From Ignavibacteriae bacterium HGW-Ignavibacteriae-4 (GTDB lineage Bacteria > Bacteroidota > Ignavibacteria > Kapaibacteriales > UBA2268), in assembly GCA_002839765.1 (NCBI GenBank), contig PGYR01000028.1, forward strand, positions 1 through 37,605: 37,605 nucleotides of DNA. The letters are read 5' to 3'. Under the pieces are notes generated by a model that saw nothing but the letters and a program-made list of their open reading frames with translations, was not told the DNA's origin and searched no databases. Each line of letters opens with the position of its first letter. Position 1 is the first letter of the stretch. Made by a program: the position numbers and the translations under genes. Shown one piece after another: positions 15,715 through 23,941 of the stretch.

Positions 15715-17235
15715 CTATTCTTCTAATTTATTGATTTCGCTTTCTATATTCTCAATTTTTGCTTGAGTTTCTTTTATTTCATTCTGAATTTTATCTTTTA
15801 CAGAGATATCTTCAACTTGTTCTACTTTTTCGATTTTAGCTTCTAACTTTTCTTCAAGATGTTCTTTTTTGTATTTTTTTCTACTTTTTATAAATTCGTT
15901 TCGCTTAACATCAAAATTTCCAAAGCCAACTCTGATCCGTTTGAAAAGTTCATTTCTCTGAGTACGAGTTAATTTTACTATTTTAACTTCATCTTGAACA
16001 GCAATCAAACCTTCTCGAATATCATTCAAATCATTAGTAAAGTCTATATATGCACATGCCTCATTTACGGAGACTTCTAATTTAGCGTAGTTCTCATTGC
16101 ATTCTTCTAAGAATTCACCTCTATTAGAGTCTTGTTTCTCATTCAATCGGTTGAATACTTCTCTTACAGCACCATAAAGTTCATCACGTTGATTACGAGT
16201 TAGAACTTTCTCCTTTATTGCCTTCTGAGTCTCAATTAATCGTTTACGAGCAGACTCATAATCATCAGTTGTATCTGCAAATACTATTGCTTCACTTACT
16301 AATGGCTTAATCTCATTATAACTCTCAACAGATTTTTCTTTTAATTCTTCTCTTTCTAAATCCTGCTTATGATTTACATTCTCAAATGCTTTTCTTATTA
16401 GTCCGAATAGTTCATCGAGATGATCTTTCTTCAATTTCAACTTCTTGAGCTCATTCTGACATTCAATTAGCTTTTCTCTAGCTTGATTATAATTGTCAGT
16501 TTGAACGGCAAATTTGATAGCTTCTGCTACTTTTGGCTTAATACTTAAGTAGTTCTCTGAGATTTCCATCTCATATTTTTCTCTTTCTAAATCTTGCTTT
16601 TCATTTAATGATTCAAATGCTTTTTGAACAAGACTGAAAAAATCATCTTTTCTATCTCTATGAAGTTCATATTCTTTTAATTCACTTTGTAAGTCAATTA
16701 ATTTTTTTCTAATCTCTGAGAAATTTTCAGGGTTCTCTGCTTCTTTTAATACTTCAAGAACTTTGGGTTCTATTTGCTTCAGATTCTCATCTAATTTCGC
16801 GTTAATCTCATTTTTAATCTTATCCGAAGACTCTTTTAAAACTTCAAATTTTGATTGAATAATATCTACGTACTCATCACGTTCCGACTTTGAAATTAAG
16901 AATAAAGACAGTAACTTCTCTTTAAGTTCAGCCATATTCTTTCTTTCGTGCTTTATATCTTCCATCGAACTTAAATCTGATTTCAAGGCTTCAACTTCTT
17001 TTTTCAAAGAATCAAATAACTGAATCTGTTCTTTTAGGGCTTCTTCATTTACTTGCAATTCAATTTTTTCTTTAGGAATAGCTTCTGTTACAACTTGAGT
17101 TTCTTCAGATTCTGTTATCTCAGAAACTTCATTGATTGTCTCTTCGTTTGTTTTTTCTGGCATATCAGAACCAGGTTGAACTTGCTCTGGATTTACATTT
17201 TCATTGATTGAGTCTGTCATATCATTCACCGGCAT
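15715..17235 (-). CDS. DUF349-like repeat coiled-coil protein
   Basis: A 506-residue, highly charged helical protein without signal peptide or membrane segment. After an acidic, disordered-looking start (1-65), a unit recurs with an exact 77-residue period: the segments NFSEIRKKLIDLQ, NYNQAREKLIECQ, DYESARKRLIETQ and DLNDIREGLIAVQ begin at 171, 248, 325 and 402, and half a unit lies before them from about 119. Each unit ends in a DELFxxxRKAFExxNxKQD-type helix. The period and layout resemble DUF349 repeats, common in Bacteroidota; function is unknown. A Lys/Glu-rich coiled coil closes the protein. It starts five bases after ftsH stops, so the two are probably cotranscribed. Confidence 0.7.
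   Translation of the reverse strand: MPVNDMTDSINENVNPEQVQPGSDMPEKTNEETINEVSEITESEETQVVTEAIPKEKIELQVNEEALKEQIQLFDSLKKEVEALKSDLSSMEDIKHERKNMAELKEKLLSLFLISKSERDEYVDIIQSKFEVLKESSDKIKNEINAKLDENLKQIEPKVLEVLKEAENPENFSEIRKKLIDLQSELKEYELHRDRKDDFFSLVQKAFESLNEKQDLEREKYEMEISENYLSIKPKVAEAIKFAVQTDNYNQAREKLIECQNELKKLKLKKDHLDELFGLIRKAFENVNHKQDLEREELKEKSVESYNEIKPLVSEAIVFADTTDDYESARKRLIETQKAIKEKVLTRNQRDELYGAVREVFNRLNEKQDSNRGEFLEECNENYAKLEVSVNEACAYIDFTNDLNDIREGLIAVQDEVKIVKLTRTQRNELFKRIRVGFGNFDVKRNEFIKSRKKYKKEHLEEKLEAKIEKVEQVEDISVKDKIQNEIKETQAKIENIESEINKLEE
15895..16881 (-). repeat. 77-residue (231-base) tandem protein repeats
   Basis: Residues about 119-447 of the repeat protein are built of a partial and four near-complete units with a constant 77-residue spacing between equivalent motifs. 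The units have diverged at nucleotide level, so they are old and held by protein function rather than recent DNA duplications. Confidence 0.75.
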
Positions 17236-17240
17236 TAAGG

Positions 17241-19292
17241 TTATATATTTTTGTTTTCAGAAGAAACTTCTTCCGTTTTATTGTCTACACTGTCTGTTAC
17301 TTTATCATCAATTATAGTATCAACTCGTTTACTTTTGATATTCATTGATTTAATAGCGTTCAATTTACTCAAATTTATTGGGGGCAATTCTTCGCCTTGC
17401 ATAAGCATTTCTATTTCAACTGCATCAAGTGTTTCTCTTTCCAAAAGTATTTTTGATGTACTGTGAAGCAAATCAATCTTTTCGGATAATAATTCTTCTG
17501 CAGTTGCACTTGCAGCAAAAAGTATATTCTTTACTTCTTCATCTATTTTCTCTTGAGTACTCTCTGAAAATTCTCTTTGGTGAGCTATCTCTCTGCCTAA
17601 GAATAGTTCATCTTCACTTGTTGCATAGTTAACTGGGCCAATCACATCTGACATACCCCAATCGCACACCATCTTACGAGCTAAATCTGTTGCTCTCTTT
17701 ATATCATTAGAAGCACCAGAAGTAGTATTTCCGAACACTAATTTTTCAGCAGCTCTACCACCCATTAACATGATTAGCTTTGCATCTATATACTCTTTTG
17801 AATAAGAGTGTAAATCTTCTTCAGGTAAAGATGCCGTAACTCCTAATGCACGACCTCTAGGTATAATAGTAACTTTATGAACAGGGTCGCTCTTCGGTAC
17901 CAATTTTCCAATTAATACATGGCCCATTTCATGGTAAGCTGTCATTTCCTTTTCTTTATCAGAAATAACTAAACTTCTTCTTTCTATACCCATAAGTATT
18001 TTGTCTTTCGCATTTTCAAAGTCATACATAGTAACTTTGTCACTATTTCTTCTTGCTGCAAACAAAGCAGCTTCGTTAATAACATTAGCTATATCAGCAC
18101 CTGATAATCCCGGAGTACCACGAGCTAATATTTTCAAATCTACATCATCAGAAAGTGGGATTTTGCGAGTATGTACTGCAAAAATACCTTCACGACCGAC
18201 TACATCGGGTCTATCTACCACAACTTGTCTATCAAAACGTCCAGGTCGTAGTAATGCGGGATCCAATACATCAGGTCTGTTTGTCGCCGCAATTATTATA
18301 ATACCACTATTCTGTTCAAAACCATCCATTTCCACTAACAACTGGTTTAATGTTTGTTCCCTTTCGTCATGTCCGCCTCCAACTCCAGCACCTCTTTGTC
18401 TTCCAACAGCGTCTATCTCATCTATGAATACAAGACATGGGCTACTCTTTTTTGCTTGTTCGAATAAATCTCTTACTCTACTCGCCCCCACACCAACGAA
18501 CATTTCTACGAAGTCTGCACCTGACATAGAAAAGAATGGTACGCCCGCTTCACCTGCTACAGCTCTCGCTAATAGAGTTTTACCTGTACCCGGTGCTCCA
18601 AGTAAAAGTACACCTTTCGGTATTTTACCACCCAATTTTTTGAATTTTGATGGCTCTTTAAGAAATTCAATGACTTCTTCTAATTCATATTTTGCTTCAT
18701 CAATTCCAGCTACATCTTTGAAAGTTACTTTTTCCAAACTCTCATCTAATAACTTAATTCTTGCTTTTCCAAAGTTAAATAGTCCTCGCTGACCACCGCC
18801 ACCGCCTTGCATTCGACGGAATAAAAATATCATTAATACAAATAATAATACCAAAGGTAAAAGTGTGATAATTGTACTCCAAAAGAAGTCATCACCTTGT
18901 TCGTATTTCAGCTCTATACCTTTTGCTTCCCATAGCAGTTCAGTTTCAGTGTCTAGAACACCTAACTTTGTTACAAAGGTAACAACCTTCTTTTTCTTGT
19001 TATCCACATTTATAGTAACTGGGCTAGAAAGCTTACCATAGAACTCATAATCGTTCATTTGAGTCTTTATTATAGTAGCTTCAGTTATCAGACCTTTGTC
19101 TAAAAATTCTTTATATTGTGAATATGATACTCTCGCATCACTTTTATTTCCATCTTGGAAAAATAATAATAGTGAAATCACTCCTAATGAAATAAAGAGC
19201 CAGAACATCATGTTCTTGCCCATTTTCCCCTGTTGTTCATCTGGATTATGATTTGGTGCTTTCTTGTTATTCTTCTTGTCTGTTCCGTTCAT
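17241..19292 (-). CDS. ftsH: ATP-dependent zinc metalloprotease FtsH
   Basis: Inner-membrane AAA+ protease that extracts and degrades membrane and short-lived soluble proteins. Two transmembrane helices (about 28-45 and 140-158) flank a periplasmic domain. A Gly-rich linker ([10 protein letters not shown]) leads to the AAA domain with Walker [10 protein letters not shown] (231-239), Walker B FIDEID (289-294) and the second region of homology [20 protein letters not shown]. The peptidase site is HEMGH (454-458). It keeps both zinc histidines and the catalytic Glu, although most FtsH proteins read HEAGH. The C-terminal tail is acidic. Length of 683 residues is usual for Bacteroidota. It begins at ATG 73 bases after tilS, past a hairpin, and is followed at once by the repeat-protein gene. 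Confidence 0.97.
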   Translation of the reverse strand: MNGTDKKNNKKAPNHNPDEQQGKMGKNMMFWLFISLGVISLLLFFQDGNKSDARVSYSQYKEFLDKGLITEATIIKTQMNDYEFYGKLSSPVTINVDNKKKKVVTFVTKLGVLDTETELLWEAKGIELKYEQGDDFFWSTIITLLPLVLLFVLMIFLFRRMQGGGGGQRGLFNFGKARIKLLDESLEKVTFKDVAGIDEAKYELEEVIEFLKEPSKFKKLGGKIPKGVLLLGAPGTGKTLLARAVAGEAGVPFFSMSGADFVEMFVGVGASRVRDLFEQAKKSSPCLVFIDEIDAVGRQRGAGVGGGHDEREQTLNQLLVEMDGFEQNSGIIIIAATNRPDVLDPALLRPGRFDRQVVVDRPDVVGREGIFAVHTRKIPLSDDVDLKILARGTPGLSGADIANVINEAALFAARRNSDKVTMYDFENAKDKILMGIERRSLVISDKEKEMTAYHEMGHVLIGKLVPKSDPVHKVTIIPRGRALGVTASLPEEDLHSYSKEYIDAKLIMLMGGRAAEKLVFGNTTSGASNDIKRATDLARKMVCDWGMSDVIGPVNYATSEDELFLGREIAHQREFSESTQEKIDEEVKNILFAASATAEELLSEKIDLLHSTSKILLERETLDAVEIEMLMQGEELPPINLSKLNAIKSMNIKSKRVDTIIDDKVTDSVDNKTEEVSSENKNI

Positions 19293-19337
19293 TTATTCTG
19301 CCTTAATTTTCGTATTTTTATAGTTTCTATATGACGC

Positions 19338-19382
19338 AAAACCCAAAATTAAATTTTTTATTTATTATTTAATAGGGTTTTT
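19338..19382 (-). terminator. AT-rich hairpin at the end of tilS
   Basis: AAAACCC (19338-19344) pairs with GGGTTTT (19375-19381), and inside it ATTAAAT (19348-19354) pairs with ATTTAAT (19367-19373). The stem overlaps the last codons of tilS. In the minus direction it ends in a short TTTT, so it may be a weak or partial terminator between tilS and ftsH. Confidence 0.4.
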
Positions 19383-20846
19383 AAGTATTTCTGCTTTAAG
19401 TATTTGTTTCGATTCTTTGGTAACTGCATATTTACTACTCATTCTTAATCCCAGAACCCAAATAACATCAATCTTATCAGTTAGTATTAATAATGATTCT
19501 TTATCTATATTGCTAAGTTTTTTATTATTTAGTAAATCCGATACTTTCACCGTACCGTCAAACCCAAATGGTGTCAGTTTATCACCCTTTATCCAGCTTC
19601 TTACTACTAGATTATTAGGCATAAACTCTGTATCAAAATACTCAATATTGTTATCTTTAACAAAAGCTACATCTTTTCTTTCAACTTTTGTAAATTTTAT
19701 TTCATAACCACCAACTTCGACTAAACCTTCGGGCTTTATAGTTTGATTAATAATATTAGTTTCGACCTTATTATCTTTTAGTATTATTATCTTTCCTCTT
19801 TCCTTTAAGGCATATAGATTACTAGATATTTCAATTTTTGTGTTTACATTCTTGCTAGTAAGTTCTGCGATTCTTTCTGTAAGCTCGTAAGGTGCATGAT
19901 GATATGCAAAGTATCTAGAAAGTGTTTTTCTTACCATTTCGTTCTGTATTATCTCTGCATACGAATCCAAGAATTGAGAATTAATCTCAACCATTCCTTG
20001 GTTAGCTGTTATAAAAATCTTTTTAAAATTTGCCTCTGTGTAATCGCTTACGAATTGATTTGCACTTTTAATTATAGAGGAGGTTCTTTCAATTGTATTT
20101 ACAAAATTAGGATTATAATTATTCTCTATCTCGGGTATGAGTAAATTTCTAATTTTATTACGAGTATATATTAACTCATCATTTGTTTTATCTTCTACCC
20201 ACTGTAGCTCTCTAAGCTTTGCATATTCTATTAATTCATCTTTAGTGATATTGATCAAAGGTCGAACTACGAAAGAGCTTTTAGTCAAACGTCTTCTCGT
20301 TGGAATTGAAGTAAGCCCATGAAGTCCACTTCCACGAAATAGATTGAGTAGGAATGTTTCAGCCAAATCATTTTTTGTATGAGCAGTTGCCAAATATTCA
20401 AATTTGTTGCTAATACATATTTTCTCAAAGAATTGATAGCGTTTAGCTCTTGCAGCTTCTTCAATAGATAATGATTTGTCATTCGCAAATTTTTCAATAT
20501 CCGCAGATGCCTTATAAAGCTTTATACCATTATGTTTACAAACTTTCTCTACGAATCTCTGATCTCTATCCGAGTCCTTTTCTCTCAATTTATGATTGAA
20601 ATGGGCAACAGCCAATTCAAAATTCAACTCATCTTTTAGATTAATAAATATATCTAATAAAGTAATGGAATCAACTCCACCACTAACAGCAAGCAAAATC
20701 TTAGATTTTTTCTCTACGTATAACTCAGTTTCTAAGGTTCTCTTTACTTTGCTAAAAAAGTCAAAATACTTTTTTGACTTTCTTTCTAAGCTTGTTAGCT
20801 TTTCTGGATAATAGAACTTTGTGAATTTTTTAGTTTTTGTCTTCAA
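19365..20846 (-). CDS. tilS: tRNA(Ile)-lysidine synthase
   Basis: Cytoplasmic ATP-dependent enzyme that attaches lysine to the CAU anticodon wobble cytidine of an isoleucine tRNA, so that it reads AUA. The PP-loop SGGVDS is at 55-60 within ILLAVSGGVDSITLLDIF. HFNHKLREKDSDRDQRFV, ATAHTKNDLAETFLLNLFRGSGLHGL and RPLINITKDELIEYA are family segments. A C-terminal region (about 390-490, VRSWIKGDKLTPFGFDGTVKVSDLL) is the TilS substrate-binding domain. Length of 493 residues is normal. The start is TTG at 20846, with an unusually long basic N-terminus before the PP-loop and no ATG to replace it. It follows the pseudouridine synthase gene by 12 bases. Confidence 0.93.
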   Translation of the reverse strand: MKTKTKKFTKFYYPEKLTSLERKSKKYFDFFSKVKRTLETELYVEKKSKILLAVSGGVDSITLLDIFINLKDELNFELAVAHFNHKLREKDSDRDQRFVEKVCKHNGIKLYKASADIEKFANDKSLSIEEAARAKRYQFFEKICISNKFEYLATAHTKNDLAETFLLNLFRGSGLHGLTSIPTRRRLTKSSFVVRPLINITKDELIEYAKLRELQWVEDKTNDELIYTRNKIRNLLIPEIENNYNPNFVNTIERTSSIIKSANQFVSDYTEANFKKIFITANQGMVEINSQFLDSYAEIIQNEMVRKTLSRYFAYHHAPYELTERIAELTSKNVNTKIEISSNLYALKERGKIIILKDNKVETNIINQTIKPEGLVEVGGYEIKFTKVERKDVAFVKDNNIEYFDTEFMPNNLVVRSWIKGDKLTPFGFDGTVKVSDLLNNKKLSNIDKESLLILTDKIDVIWVLGLRMSSKYAVTKESKQILKAEILKNPIK

Positions 20847-20858
20847 ATTTAAAATCTT

Positions 20859-21599
20859 TTATTGATAAATTTTATTGTACTTACCTAGAAGTTGTACCAT
20901 GGCTGCAAAATCTCTATGATATTCCGATTCTACATATAGTTCTTCATTGGTTCTTGGGTGGATAAATCGCATTGAAAATGCATGCATAGAAAGTCTATCA
21001 AGTATAGGTCTTTCTTCTGTATTCTTTTTCAAGTTGAATCGTTTCTTGAAATCAGATATTTTGAATGACTCATTTCCACCGTAATCTACATCAACATAAA
21101 GTGGGAAACCTAATGTCGATAAATGAACTCTAATTTGATGTGAGCGTCCTGTAACTAGATTACACTCTAACATCGTAGCCCTATCATATCTATCTAATAC
21201 TTTGACTTTCGTTAGCGATTGCTTTCCTCTTGCTGAAGGTATAGATATTCCCTTTCTTCCTTGACTTGGCATAATAGGAATATCAATATCAATTTCATTC
21301 TTAGGAAAAATACCTTTCACTAAGACGTGATAAATTTTTTCTATTTCCTGATTTTCGAACATTTCATTGAATGCTTTATGAGTTTCAGCATCTTTCGCAT
21401 AAATCATTATACCACTAGTTCCTTTATCCAAGCGATGAACTACAAATATTTCACCATAAACATCGTTCAATAATTGCTTAAGGTTTGTTATATTCGGATT
21501 ATATCTATCAGGTACTGCTAATATTCCAGCTTGTTTATTAACTGCTACTAGATACTCATCTTCGTAGATAATATCGTAAGGTTGATTGTTGTTTTTCAT
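20859..21599 (-). CDS. RluA-family RNA pseudouridine synthase
   Basis: Converts uridines in rRNA or tRNA to pseudouridine. The catalytic motif HRLDKGTSGIMIYAKD (55-70) contains Asp58. The N-terminal DIIYEDEYLVAVNKQAGILAVP and the later LVTGRSHQIRVHLSTLGFPLYVDVDYGG (about 155-182) are signature RluA-family segments. No S4 domain precedes the catalytic domain; at 246 residues it is the short form seen in RluA and related enzymes. The exact target uridine cannot be told from sequence. It begins at ATG in a one-base TAATG overlap with the folD stop, so the two are translationally coupled. Confidence 0.9.
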   Translation of the reverse strand: MKNNNQPYDIIYEDEYLVAVNKQAGILAVPDRYNPNITNLKQLLNDVYGEIFVVHRLDKGTSGIMIYAKDAETHKAFNEMFENQEIEKIYHVLVKGIFPKNEIDIDIPIMPSQGRKGISIPSARGKQSLTKVKVLDRYDRATMLECNLVTGRSHQIRVHLSTLGFPLYVDVDYGGNESFKISDFKKRFNLKKNTEERPILDRLSMHAFSMRFIHPRTNEELYVESEYHRDFAAMVQLLGKYNKIYQ

Positions 21600-22471
21600 T
21601 ATTTAGCGGCAGATTTGTAAGTATTATTCATTAACATAGCTATAGTCATTGGTCCAACGCCACCCGGTACAGGTGTTATAGCATACGCTTTACCTATTAC
21701 ACTATTGAAATCAACATCCCCCACTATCTCGTAGCCCTTCTCATTGTCCGCATCAATTCTATTAATTCCAACATCAATAATAGTACATCCTTCTTTGATA
21801 TGCTCTTCTTTTATGAAGTTAGCACTACCTATTGCTACTATTAGTATATCAGCTTGTCTAGTATATTGGAATACATCATCAGCCGCAGAATGACAAATAG
21901 TTACTATCGCATTAGCCCCTTCTTTCTTTTGATAAAGTAAGTTAGCTACAGGTTTACCGACTATATTACTTCTACCAAGGACTACTACGTGCTTTCCTTT
22001 TGTTTCTATATCACTTCTTTTAAGAAGTTCTACTATACCAGCAGGTGTACATGGTACAAGACCATCTAGTCCAATAACTAATCGGCCTATATTAATGGGA
22101 TGAAAACCATCAACATCCTTTTCAGGATCTAGTTTCATCAATACTTTATTCTCGTCTATATGCTTTGGTAAAGGTAGTTGAATCAAAATGCCATGAATAT
22201 CATCATCATTATTCCAACTATCGATTAAGTTGAGTACCTCTTCTTCGCTAATTTCCGAATCTCGTCTTTCCATAATAAAATGAAAATCCATATTCTCAGA
22301 ATTTCGTTCTTTACTGCGAACATAAGATTCGGAAGCAGGGTCATTACCAACTAGTAGTATAGCAAGTCCGGGCTTTATTCCTTTTTCTTTATACAGCTTA
22401 GCTGTTTTTTCTCTAACTTCTTCTTTTATCTTTTCGGCTATTTGTTTGCCATCTATTATTTTTGTCATCAT
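21599..22471 (-). CDS. folD: Bifunctional methylene-tetrahydrofolate dehydrogenase / cyclohydrolase
   Basis: Cytoplasmic one-carbon enzyme that oxidises 5,10-methylene-THF to 5,10-methenyl-THF and hydrolyses it to 10-formyl-THF, with NADP. Family marks are ASESYVRSKERNSENMDF with the active-site Lys, ILIQLPLPKHIDENKVL, PEKDVDGFHPINIGRL, PCTPAGIVELL, the cofactor loop VVLGRSNIVGKPVANLL, and the C-terminal TPVPGGVGPMTIAMLMNNT. I place the start at ATG 22471 (MMTKIIDGKQ; ATG 22468 is also possible). The longer frame from 22495 would add eight residues and overlap the upstream gene, while these starts follow its TGA by one base or so. 10-formyl-THF also feeds purine synthesis, for which purM is encoded elsewhere in the window. 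Confidence 0.95.
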   Translation of the reverse strand: MMTKIIDGKQIAEKIKEEVREKTAKLYKEKGIKPGLAILLVGNDPASESYVRSKERNSENMDFHFIMERRDSEISEEEVLNLIDSWNNDDDIHGILIQLPLPKHIDENKVLMKLDPEKDVDGFHPINIGRLVIGLDGLVPCTPAGIVELLKRSDIETKGKHVVVLGRSNIVGKPVANLLYQKKEGANAIVTICHSAADDVFQYTRQADILIVAIGSANFIKEEHIKEGCTIIDVGINRIDADNEKGYEIVGDVDFNSVIGKAYAITPVPGGVGPMTIAMLMNNTYKSAAK

Positions 22472-22472
22472 A

Positions 22473-23747
22473 TCAGAAACTGTATTGTATTCCACCGTTG
22501 AAAATATCGAATTTACTCACGTTATAACTTGCAAATATTGCAATTGGACCAAAATCCTTTTTTACACCAATAACCCATTTGATATTGAAATCATCTACAG
22601 TTAGAGTTGTTGTTTGAGGCTTTGTATCTCCAGGATAACCATTTGCGAGATCTGGTTTTTTTGTTTTAGGATCAACTAATCCAAGTTGTACTTGGTTCTC
22701 AATAGGTATAGTATAAACGAAATCAGCAGTAATATCAATTTGTTCAAATGAGATACCTGTATAAACATCAACTATATTTTCAATATTCTTACTTGCCTGT
22801 AAATTGAAGTTTAAGATATTTGCATTAGATGTTAGAGTAGCACTTGTTTCACCAAATACATTTTCTAATGTAGAGTTTTGGTAAGCCAATTGAACGGCTA
22901 GATCAAATGTTCTTTCTTGATCAAAATCAAAAAAGTATTGTGATATTGAGTGCTTCAAGCCTATACCAAAGAATCCAAAATCACCAACAGTTTGACCATA
23001 ATTAATTTTTGGGATAAATCTTAAAAGTATTTCAGTTCCATAATAAGAACCAATTTCGATTTGAGGTACCGCAAATTGCATTGAATTTAACCCGGAGCCT
23101 TTAGGCAATGTGAAACTACCAGGTAATCCATCCAAGGTTTTAAAAACTTCAGTTAATACTGAATCTGGAAACTGTACATTATATTTACTTTCTAGATCAC
23201 TGATTCTTTTGTCTGCATTATTCCCTAATGACTTTTCTTTAATTACGATTACTTTATTATCATTTCCTAATATAGTCGCAGTCCTATCTGGGAAACTAAT
23301 AGTTCCGTCTTTAATTCCGTCATAAAGCAAAGTTCTTAGTAAGTATGTATATAGACCTACTGTATCTTTGATACCAATATTACCACCATTAAAAACATCA
23401 ATGGTTAAATAATTTAATAATTTAGATTCACTAAATTCTTCTGTTGGAAATGAAGGTGAATAGCTCTTATCTTTTTCTGGGACAAAACCATTCATATAAT
23501 TTACAGATACTTTAAAGTAAAGAGAATCTTTCTTTGGTATATAAGCTGTATTAAAAAAACCAGAATTAGCAGTTGCATTTGTTGCAGTTACTATAGGTTG
23601 TGAAAATGGTACGCCATTCAATTCGAAAATATCTTTACCTAATACTCTAGCCAACTCAACAGATGATTCATTAATTACTATTCTTTCTTCTTGAGAATAT
23701 GCAGTTATTGTAATCAAAACGATAAATATTAATATTATATTTTTCAT
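22473..23747 (-). CDS. Predicted outer-membrane protein, possibly DUF6588-like
   Basis: A signal peptide ends at about residue 18 (MKNIILIFIVLITITAYSQ). The N-terminal part (20-200) carries loops and a Lys-rich stretch. The second part (about 215-424) alternates short beta-strands (IEIGSYYGTEILLRFIPKINYG, FGFFGIGLKHSISQYFFDF, RTFDLAVQLAYQNST, FNLQASKNIENIVDVYTGISFE, IAIFASYNVSKFD) and ends GGIQYSF, a terminal Phe typical of outer-membrane barrels. It resembles Bacteroidota proteins of the DUF6588 type, but I am not sure of that. It starts at ATG in a TAATG overlap with the 64-residue membrane protein. Role is unknown. Confidence 0.65.
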   Translation of the reverse strand: MKNIILIFIVLITITAYSQEERIVINESSVELARVLGKDIFELNGVPFSQPIVTATNATANSGFFNTAYIPKKDSLYFKVSVNYMNGFVPEKDKSYSPSFPTEEFSESKLLNYLTIDVFNGGNIGIKDTVGLYTYLLRTLLYDGIKDGTISFPDRTATILGNDNKVIVIKEKSLGNNADKRISDLESKYNVQFPDSVLTEVFKTLDGLPGSFTLPKGSGLNSMQFAVPQIEIGSYYGTEILLRFIPKINYGQTVGDFGFFGIGLKHSISQYFFDFDQERTFDLAVQLAYQNSTLENVFGETSATLTSNANILNFNLQASKNIENIVDVYTGISFEQIDITADFVYTIPIENQVQLGLVDPKTKKPDLANGYPGDTKPQTTTLTVDDFNIKWVIGVKKDFGPIAIFASYNVSKFDIFNGGIQYSF

Positions 23748-23941
23748 TATTTAAAAACCTTCTTTTTTAAAATAGCGTAAATCGGGAGAGCGATAATAAC
23801 AATAGCAATTATAAATAATAGAAATAGTATTCCTTGGAACACTAAACCTATTAAAGCAAATAATAGCTTAACAAGTAAATAAGCTATAATTACTGCTAAT
23901 GCAATAGAGAATATTGATTTAAGAGTACCTTTTTGTGCCAT
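23747..23941 (-). CDS. 64-residue two-helix membrane protein
   Basis: A very small gene. The protein starts MAQKGTLKSIFSI and has two hydrophobic segments (about 10-31 and 33-56) ending in a basic KKKVFK tail, so it should sit in the inner membrane. Its ATG lies 23 bases inside the end of dnaE, in another frame, and its stop shares a base with the ATG of the next gene. Coupling on both sides supports it as a real gene. I do not recognise a family. Confidence 0.65.
   Translation of the reverse strand: MAQKGTLKSIFSIALAVIIAYLLVKLLFALIGLVFQGILFLLFIIAIVIIALPIYAILKKKVFK

Noticed and set aside
18001-18792. A 263-residue open frame on the plus strand inside ftsH
   Set aside because: It is antisense to the highly conserved AAA domain of ftsH. 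Its low-complexity Ser/Thr/Pro composition is what the reverse of such a gene gives.
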